This document shows, piece by piece, positions 57,412-64,000 of a DNA stretch of 64,000 bases (position 1 is its first letter; each line of letters opens with the position of its first letter). The stretch comes from Scheffersomyces stipitis CBS 6054 (Eukaryota; Ascomycota; Pichiomycetes; Serinales; Debaryomycetaceae). A program made the position numbers and the translations under genes. The stretch is taken from positions 1,488,001-1,552,000 of the forward strand of contig NC_009068.1 of assembly GCF_000209165.1 (NCBI RefSeq). The letters run 5' to 3'. The notes under the pieces were generated by a model, which was not told where the DNA came from, searched no databases, and worked only from the letters and a program-made list of their open reading frames with translations.

Positions 57412-57871
57412 CTTTTACAGTAATTGTGAATGTTGTTTTTATAACCTTGTGATATTTTGTGAAAATGATAGTGAATCTTTGTAGTGAAAAACAAGAGATC
57501 TCAGGTTTGAATTCCAGTGCGATAAAAGAATGTAAAAAACTGACTGAAGAATCCAATGAAACCACAGACAAATAGCGAGATTTTGTCCGGAGCTTTACCA
57601 CCCTTTATATTTCCGGTAGCAGGACTCTGAATGACAAATAAGATGAGCTTAGAGTCTAGACTGAAATTGATTTGACTTCAAGGTCATTAATAGCGAGCAT
57701 GTCGCAGAATCTTATCGGAGATGTCGTCCGGGATGGATCCGAAAGAAGCAATTCACGACATTTTGCATCCAAATTTTCAAGTCCTTTTGTTAACCCACTA
57801 GCTGTCTTCACCCAATCATTGTCATTATTATTTTACTTGAACTCTAATTTTCATATATATAACACGCGAGT
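57412..57871. other. Promoter of the oxidoreductase-like gene and SulP 3' flank
   Basis: The 114-residue plus frame at 57672-58016 overlaps the SulP 3' end and has no family features. No other gene seen. Confidence 0.6.
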
Positions 57872-60247
57872 CTATACATTTTGTAAGTCGATCGACTTGA
57901 GCGCCTGGTCGATACTGAGAAAAAATCCGTCACCCATACCTGACAAAGACACAGGATACGAAAATTCAAGCAGCGACATGTTGGTAAGGGAATTGTTGCT
58001 TCGAGTCACACTATAGCTATGGTAACTGCCATTAATCATCTCAGTAATCCCCGACATCCGAAACTTATCTCTCACCACTGCATCTGCCGGAACTCGTGAG
58101 AAGCACACATTAATTTTATCCTCTTGGGTATACTTTCTCACAACTTCGTAGAGTACTTGGGTAGCAGACGAGTCGATAGAGTTCATTCCCTTGCAATCGA
58201 AGATGATGAATTTGATGGTATTGTTATTGAAGTCTCTTCTTGTGGGTTGCGAGGGATGCACCAACAATGTTCCGTATTTTTCGATTCGACTAAGTTTGCT
58301 TTTCAAGTTGCTGACATTAGCAAAGTTCAAAGGTTCAGGGATTTTTATGAGAAGAACCCCTTCAATCTGCTCAATTTCATCCACAAGGGCAGAATACTTA
58401 TCGGTACTGCTGGTGTGGAAGTCGGGACTCATGTTTGCTGTCAAGTTTTCTACTGACATATTCGGTGAATTCACTGTGCTTCCAACAGATTCGTCAAATG
58501 CCGCAAAGCTTTCTTCTATCAAAGTATCAGCATTTCTGAATACGTTGGTGTTAGGTACTCTACCCATAATTTGTATCCTCGATCGGCTGCTGTGTTTTAT
58601 AACTCTTGCGATGGCAACCAATACCCCTAGTGTCAAGCCCGCTTGAGCACTCCAGAATACTGTAGTCAACATGACGAGAAAAAATACTGTGAGCTCATCG
58701 TAGCCTCGGATGTTCCAGAAGAATTGAAGATCGTGTGGGACCTCTTGCAAAACGGTAATACCAATTATTGTCGTTGTTAATGCCAATACACACTCAGGAA
58801 GAAAGCGAATAAGCGGCAAGAGATATGAAATGGTCAATAAAGTTACTGCGGCCATAATGAGACCTGCCATAGGTGTAGTTGCACCAGCTAACAAATTGAT
58901 TTTGGATCTTCCAAAGGCACCAAAGGAAGGCATACCACTAACCAAACTGACAACAAGATTAGTTGAACCCAAGGCTATCAACTCACGGTTGGATGAAACA
59001 TTGTAGTTGTACTTTGCTCCCAATGCTTTGGTTGCAGTGGTGGAGTCGAAGTAGCCCAATATGGTGCACAAAAATGCAGCGTGGAAAGTATGTTTGTACA
59101 ATGCCAATTTGCTGACATCGATAGGATTGATGATATGTAAAGATGCTGAAGAGCCGCTAGCAATATCACCAACGATGTCGACTCCTTGCAAGTCCCAACG
59201 ATAGTACCGACAAAGAATAGTTGTGATCACGACCATCAACATTAGTTCCGGAAAGTACACAGCCAGTTTAAAATTATGTTTACTGACTAGAATGCCCTTT
59301 ACATATCTTACAGCAAGAACAATAGCGAGAGTGATACCTGAAATGCAAGCTGAAAGAACATGTGTTTTGCGCCAGTTGCGAACTACAAACATGACCTTAT
59401 CGACGTTGGTGAGATGAGGCTGAGTCTTAGATAACTCGAGCATGCCCAACTCTGAGCTAAACTCATTTATGATCATAATAAAGCCCATGGCAGCAATGAA
59501 TCCCTTGAGAAGGGCTCTACTAAGAACATTATCTAAGTAACCAAAACGAAGAAACCCAGCTCCAAGAAGCACAGCACTTAGAGAAAATGACATCGCAGAT
59601 GACAACTCTAACTGAGTAAACGACTCAAAGAGGCCAGCATGGCGGATCTGCTCTATGACCTGGCCATATATAATAGCTGAAGACGGCGATGGTCCGACGA
59701 CTAGAACTGGAACACAGCCAAAAATGGCATAAACCGTGGCTCCTGCAATTATTGAGTAGAGACCAGTCACAGGCGGTAAATGGGCTAGTGAGGTAGCTAT
59801 AGACATTACAAGAGGCATCTGAAAAGATGCCAACGAGAGTCCGGCAAGGGTGTCTCCAAGCAAACTGTTTTTGGCATCGTAGTTGGGCAACCAATTAAGG
59901 ATCGGCAAATAGTAAGCGACGTAGGCTTTGAAATCAAAGTCGGAACTGGCGTTTTTGAAGACATTGAACCGAGCAATGGACGAAGAGTCATCGCTGTTAT
60001 TGGCTCCATAGCCAGCGTTGTTTATATTGCTATTGCTGTTCGAATTGGCATTGAGGTAGGAATCAACTATGGGATCATTAACGGTGTTCAACGATTTGTA
60101 GCTGCGCACAGATTGCGACGAAGGAATAGAAAAAAGTGGTGGTCTGGATGGAAGTCGAGAAGCTGTTGGCCCAGACTCTAGTCGGATAGCTGGAACTGGA
60201 GATGAGTTCGCATTACGGAGTAGCCGTGTAGTTTCGTCTGGGTTCAT
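57872..60247 (-). CDS. SulP-family anion transporter with STAS domain
   Basis: 791 residues. A disordered N-terminus (about 1-105, poly-Asn/Ser) leads into the membrane domain (about 110-590). It has the SulP signature LPPVTGLYSIIAGATVYAIFG and VVGPSPSSAIIYGQ, then GYFDSTTATKALGAKYNY and FGAFGRSKINLLAGA. A cytoplasmic STAS domain (about 635-770) contains IFDCKGMNSIDSSATQVLYEV. It resembles S. cerevisiae YPR003C, a SulP protein distinct from the sulphate permeases Sul1/Sul2, so the substrate is uncertain (sulphate, molybdate or another anion). Length and layout fit a full-length member. Confidence 0.92.
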   Translation of the reverse strand: MNPDETTRLLRNANSSPVPAIRLESGPTASRLPSRPPLFSIPSSQSVRSYKSLNTVNDPIVDSYLNANSNSNSNINNAGYGANNSDDSSSIARFNVFKNASSDFDFKAYVAYYLPILNWLPNYDAKNSLLGDTLAGLSLASFQMPLVMSIATSLAHLPPVTGLYSIIAGATVYAIFGCVPVLVVGPSPSSAIIYGQVIEQIRHAGLFESFTQLELSSAMSFSLSAVLLGAGFLRFGYLDNVLSRALLKGFIAAMGFIMIINEFSSELGMLELSKTQPHLTNVDKVMFVVRNWRKTHVLSACISGITLAIVLAVRYVKGILVSKHNFKLAVYFPELMLMVVITTILCRYYRWDLQGVDIVGDIASGSSASLHIINPIDVSKLALYKHTFHAAFLCTILGYFDSTTATKALGAKYNYNVSSNRELIALGSTNLVVSLVSGMPSFGAFGRSKINLLAGATTPMAGLIMAAVTLLTISYLLPLIRFLPECVLALTTTIIGITVLQEVPHDLQFFWNIRGYDELTVFFLVMLTTVFWSAQAGLTLGVLVAIARVIKHSSRSRIQIMGRVPNTNVFRNADTLIEESFAAFDESVGSTVNSPNMSVENLTANMSPDFHTSSTDKYSALVDEIEQIEGVLLIKIPEPLNFANVSNLKSKLSRIEKYGTLLVHPSQPTRRDFNNNTIKFIIFDCKGMNSIDSSATQVLYEVVRKYTQEDKINVCFSRVPADAVVRDKFRMSGITEMINGSYHSYSVTRSNNSLTNMSLLEFSYPVSLSGMGDGFFLSIDQALKSIDLQNV

Positions 60248-61001
60248 CTATTACTGAATATGGTGTGACAAATGAAAATATACTGGAGAAGTAGAGTTCT
60301 AAAAAAAGTCTGAAAAATCACAGACTGAAAATCTAAGAATAAAATGCAAACTGAAAATGCAGACTGAAAAGGCTAAATTAAATCAAGTCTAGAAAATATT
60401 ATTGCAAATCAACTTAAATCTCGAAGACTGGGAACACAGTAGGAAATGATGCGCGTAGTCAAGAAATATTGAGAAAAGGCGGGGGTGTCGCGGGCGACAT
60501 CCTTCTTTTTCCATAATGTCGCAATATCTGGACTTAGAGACAAAGTCATGGTCAAGATACAATGCTCGATTCAAGCTAATAAATAAGGAAATCCAGCATG
60601 ACTCTGCTGCAGCAGAGCTTAGGAAGATCTAAAAGTTCCTTGAAAACAAGTGGAATAAAGTTTTTCCGTTCGTTCAATAGAATTAGTTTCAGAAGTATGC
60701 AAATTATCAATAGTCTTCAATCCAAAGCACCCAGGAAGCAGTAAAGATTAGTAACGAAGCCAATGGATAAATTACGATATATATACTATTCTTTGACACG
60801 GCCATGGTCTTCGAAAGACACTGTTATTCATATCTTCTAGTTTCTGAAATGTGGTAGCGCACACCGTCCTCGAATTTATCTGCACTCCGCCCCGTATACA
60901 TCAACAGATTGAAATCTGAAGTAAAGAACAGATGGTGGCCAACAGTCTTTAGCCAATTGGAGCCAAACCTTCTTTGTTTACCTCCGTTGCATTCATTCAA
61001 A
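60248..61001. other. Divergent promoter between SulP and CAP2
   Basis: AT-rich, with a short (gcagactgaaaa) repeat near 60333-60368. No gene supported. Confidence 0.6.
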
Positions 61002-61883
61002 ATGTCGTATGATGACAAATTCGATTCGTCATTGGATTTATTGAGAAGATTGGATCCCAGGACCATTCTGGCCAATCTCAATAGTGTCTGTAGTCTTATT
61101 CAGAATGGCTCGGACGATAACGAAGAAGTAGTCCAGGACTTGCTTTCATCCGTAGACACTCCGTTGCAGGTGAGAAAATGCGTACAGTCGGGAAAGCTGT
61201 ATCTTTGCTGCGACTATAACAGAGACGGAGATAGTTATAGATCTCCCTGGTCCAACAAATACTATCCTCTGCCAAATGGAGATGATGATATACCTCCTCC
61301 ATATCCGCTGGATTTGTTGAGACAGTTGGAATTAAAGGCCAATGATAGTTTTGATGTGTACCGGGACTTGTACTATGAAGGCTCGGGTATAAGCTCCGTG
61401 TATCTCTGGGACTCGGCGGAAGACGACGAGCCCGATTCATTGACTGATGGGTTTGCTGGTGTCGTATTGTTCAAGAAGGAAACCGATGATGGATCGGGCA
61501 AATGGGACTCTATCCATGTGTTTGAGGTTGTTCCAGTATCTGCTAACAGCTTCTCGTACAAATTGACCAGTACGGTGATACTTGATTTGCAGAACAAACA
61601 AACTTCCTCGTTGTCCTTGTCAGGCAATTTGACCAGACAGTTGGAAACGTCGGCCACAGCTGAATTGGACAGTGGTTTGAATCTTGAAACGAATCACTTG
61701 ATCCAATTGGGGCAATTGGTCGAAAAGTCGGAGTACAATATCAGAAACTTGTTGCAGGAAGTTTACTTTGACAAGTTGAAAGATATCATGCTTAAGGATT
61801 TGAGATCCGTTGGCGAAATCAGCGACAAGAAGTTGGAGGACTTGAGACAGTCGGAGATGATCAAAGGTTTGCAAAGCTTGTAA
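61002..61883 (+). CDS. CAP2: F-actin capping protein beta subunit
   Basis: 293 residues from MSYDDKFDSSLDLLRRL; an upstream in-frame Met at 60909 adds an unlikely 31 residues. The family core is clear: LDLLRRLDPRTILANL, YLCCDYNRDGDSYRSPWSNKYYP, LRQLELKANDSFDVYRDLYYEGSGISSVYLWD, and the C-terminal tentacle region (LVEKSEYNIRNLLQEVYF). Cap2 pairs with Cap1 to cap actin barbed ends in cortical patches. Length is close to S. cerevisiae Cap2. Confidence 0.95.
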   Translation: MSYDDKFDSSLDLLRRLDPRTILANLNSVCSLIQNGSDDNEEVVQDLLSSVDTPLQVRKCVQSGKLYLCCDYNRDGDSYRSPWSNKYYPLPNGDDDIPPPYPLDLLRQLELKANDSFDVYRDLYYEGSGISSVYLWDSAEDDEPDSLTDGFAGVVLFKKETDDGSGKWDSIHVFEVVPVSANSFSYKLTSTVILDLQNKQTSSLSLSGNLTRQLETSATAELDSGLNLETNHLIQLGQLVEKSEYNIRNLLQEVYFDKLKDIMLKDLRSVGEISDKKLEDLRQSEMIKGLQSL

Positions 61884-62087
61884 ATCATCAACTTGTAAAA
61901 CCTGTAGATCAATGACTCATGCTGGCAAATATAGCATGATAGCTGCTATAATCTATATTTCTACTATAGTCTACGTTATGTTACACATTTTCAATAAATA
62001 ATCGTCATTACACATAAGTCTCGTCTAATAATGATAAAAACTAATCATTGGTACCTTAATTGATTACTCATGGATCTTCGCTTGAGA

Positions 62088-63668
62088 TCAAGCTTCGCTA
62101 GATGCGGGGAGCCTCTTGGTGATGTTCAGATTTTTAATACTATTGCTGGACTTCTCTAGAATTTCCTCAAGGTCGCTATTATTCAAGCTATCGTTCACCA
62201 GAGGTACTTCGTTTAACGTTGCACTGTCGCTGTTTGTAGGAGTCGAGGTTATTGTTTCTTTGGTGGCTTCGTTTAAGCTGTCTTCGTTCAAGTTGCTCAA
62301 ATTTAAGTTGTCTTCGTTTATGCTGTGTTCATGTAAACTGTCTTCGTTTAAACTAACTGTCGAACCTGTTTCCAAGTTGTAGATCGGGGCGAAATCTGTT
62401 GTCTGGTGTTTCGCCTGGGATGAAAGGGAGGACGAGGAGTGATTATTCAGTCTTAAATCTTCTTCCGCCAATGATGATAGAACGTTGGTCTTGACGTCGT
62501 TAACGAACGACCAAATAGAAGACGATACGGTTTGCAACACTTCCTCTGAACTACGTTTGAACGCGTACTTTTCAGATTCGTTACCATTAGCACTGTTGAG
62601 AGAAACTGTTGGAATCAACTGTTCATAGTTAGCATTCTTAGTAGACTTAGCTCTTAACGGAGAAGAAGCGGAGCCTACACTGGTGATAGAGTCTTCTGAA
62701 TTACGCGGCTTATGCGTAGAAGTTACAGCTCCTACGCCAGAATCTCTTGATGAGTTCGCAAGTGACTTCTCAAATTCGTTCTGTAACATAGTATCAAACT
62801 GTTGTAGCAAAGTCAAAGGCTTGGAGAGATTGTTCCAGAGCTTGGAACTCTTGGAGTCTTCCGCAACAGGCTGTGATGACCCAGTCGAATCTCTGATAGG
62901 AGACAAAGTTGGATGCGAAGAAGATGAAAGAGTTCTTCTACGGGCTCTGCTTCTCGTACTGGCTATAGCTTCGTCTCTAGGGTTACTATTCTTTCTTTGT
63001 CTGTTCTTAACCAACTCAGCCGTATTATATGACGTATTGGAGCCAGCACCACTGAGCTCTTTGTAAAGTGATCGTTGGATGATCTCCCGGAGCTTATGAA
63101 CCTCCTTTTCTTGTTTGTCTAGCTTGGAGTTCAAGTTGGCGATGCTGTCTTTTATCTCTACAATAGTCATTTCCTTAAGTGCTAGTAATCGCAACTGGTC
63201 ATCAATGTCGAGCCCTACAAGTTGCTCGACCAGAGGCAATGGCACATCATAGCGCATGTCTTCTCCCGACGGTGTACCATGTAATTGGGGCCCGGAATGC
63301 TGGTTGACGGTGGTTGCCGAGGGATATGTGAAAGCAGGAGGATGCGACGAGGACGGCGTTTCAGCCGTGCTAAAGCTCAGATGGGCCGAGTTTGACCGTT
63401 GATGTGTATCATAGTTCGATGGTGTTGGTGTAGTCTGGACAGCCATCGGAGAAACGGCGAGATTCATCGAAATTCCCTTGTTCCGTAGCGAACTGGATCT
63501 GGTGGGAGGTCTAGAACTCGGCTTAGAGCCAGAATGTCGTACATTCCCTGACAGTAAATTGCCCAGAGACTGGCTCAGGAGGTTTAGCACCTTAGTTGGA
63601 GATGGCGTGCCAACGTTCAAGGTGATCCGATGGTGGGGGAGGACGGGAGAGGTCGTTGGTTCAGACAT
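62088..63668 (-). CDS. Tda11-like coiled-coil protein
   Basis: 526 residues. Mostly disordered and rich in Ser, with a leucine-rich coiled coil at about 150-200 (LVGLDIDDQLRLLALKEMTI, VEIKDSIANLNSKLDKQ, EVHKLREIIQRSLYKEL). That arrangement (a DQLRLLALKEM-type helix leading into a coiled coil, with a Ser/Pro-rich N-terminus) resembles the Tda11 family, named from topoisomerase I damage sensitivity in S. cerevisiae, but the match is from memory. A repetitive acidic segment near the C-terminus (NEDSLHEHSINEDN, NLNEDSLNEATKE) is a low-complexity repeat. No catalytic domain is seen. Confidence 0.6.
   Translation of the reverse strand: MSEPTTSPVLPHHRITLNVGTPSPTKVLNLLSQSLGNLLSGNVRHSGSKPSSRPPTRSSSLRNKGISMNLAVSPMAVQTTPTPSNYDTHQRSNSAHLSFSTAETPSSSHPPAFTYPSATTVNQHSGPQLHGTPSGEDMRYDVPLPLVEQLVGLDIDDQLRLLALKEMTIVEIKDSIANLNSKLDKQEKEVHKLREIIQRSLYKELSGAGSNTSYNTAELVKNRQRKNSNPRDEAIASTRSRARRRTLSSSSHPTLSPIRDSTGSSQPVAEDSKSSKLWNNLSKPLTLLQQFDTMLQNEFEKSLANSSRDSGVGAVTSTHKPRNSEDSITSVGSASSPLRAKSTKNANYEQLIPTVSLNSANGNESEKYAFKRSSEEVLQTVSSSIWSFVNDVKTNVLSSLAEEDLRLNNHSSSSLSSQAKHQTTDFAPIYNLETGSTVSLNEDSLHEHSINEDNLNLSNLNEDSLNEATKETITSTPTNSDSATLNEVPLVNDSLNNSDLEEILEKSSNSIKNLNITKRLPASSEA
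62265..62365. repeat. NEDxL/NEDxLN coding repeat in the Tda11-like gene
   Basis: Four or five degenerate 15-21-bp units encode (L/I)NED(S/N)L motifs. Confidence 0.75.
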
Positions 63669-64000
63669 GGACTAAGATTTTCATTTGAAAAATTGCGAGA
63701 AGTGGAGGGAAAGGGTCCAAAAAAATCGGGAGATGCTCGTGACAGGTCAATAAGTCGTTGGACAGACACAACTAGAGTAGAATTTCACAAGTTTTTCGCA
63801 AAAAAAGCTCTCTCAATTGTAGAGCTTCTACAAAGAATTCTACATACTTTTATCTACTCAATATTTATCAATAATGTATTTGAGATTACCCTCTTTGGGA
63901 GAGCGCGAAATGCAGGAATGAAATACAGGGCAAGCGAACGGAACCCGATAAGTGGACATAACCGTTTTTATCCCAGATGTCCTGTGATAGAAGGAATGGT
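63669..64000. other. Upstream region of the Tda11-like gene
   Basis: AT-rich promoter DNA to the window end. No gene visible on either strand. Confidence 0.6.

Noticed and set aside
1..64000. CRISPR array, intact transposon, LTR or viral element
   Set aside because: No regularly spaced repeats, no paired LTRs and no transposase, integrase or reverse-transcriptase motifs seen on either strand.

Overview
This is eukaryotic nuclear DNA from a budding yeast. Genes are dense, mostly intronless and on both strands. Where introns occur they have yeast signals (GTATGT or GTAAGT donors, TACTAAC-type branch sites). The gene set (HAP3 with two tiny introns, DPM3, an RPS6 promoter with Tbf1-like and Cbf1-like sites, TTG-biased leucine codons in highly expressed genes) points to a CUG-clade yeast. 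My best guess is Scheffersomyces (Pichia) stipitis or a close relative. That is inference, because no CUG-decoding tRNA lies in the window. If it is correct, CTG codons should be read as Ser.

Layout. 0-6.4 kb: a partial unknown gene cut by the left edge, the polarity scaffold BEM1, and a three-exon HAP3. 7-13 kb: a 1124-residue Zn2Cys6 regulator and ILV6. 13.8-27.5 kb: a region rich in surface and nutrient genes: two small GPI-type proteins, decayed coding DNA, an amidase, an OPT oligopeptide transporter, a Kex2-site Ser/Gly GPI protein, a tRNA-Ser(AGA), a membrane-anchored GH17 protein and a Cys-rich small protein. 28-44 kb: an acidic coiled-coil protein, the histone acetyltransferase NAT4, the MADS-box regulator RLM1, spliced RPS6, PRP21, a CHY/RING ubiquitin-ligase-like protein and the lipin phosphatase NEM1. 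44-64 kb: a second decayed fragment, a divergent aspartate aminotransferase, a C2H2 regulator with a 3-kb upstream region, MDH1, TFC1, DPM3, an oxidoreductase-like-domain protein, a SulP/STAS transporter, CAP2 and a Tda11-like coiled-coil protein.

There are no operons, and most genes are housekeeping. Possible functional links are Hap3 with MDH1 (a CCAAT box lies upstream of MDH1), Rlm1 (cell-wall integrity) with the wall and GPI genes, and amidase with the peptide transporter for nitrogen scavenging. I found no intact transposon, LTR, virus, CRISPR array or clear new multi-gene system. The most unusual items are the decayed ORFs near 16-17 kb and 44.3-44.6 kb, the Ser/Gly GPI protein, the Cys-rich small protein, the tandem CACGTGAC sites, and the RPS6 promoter.
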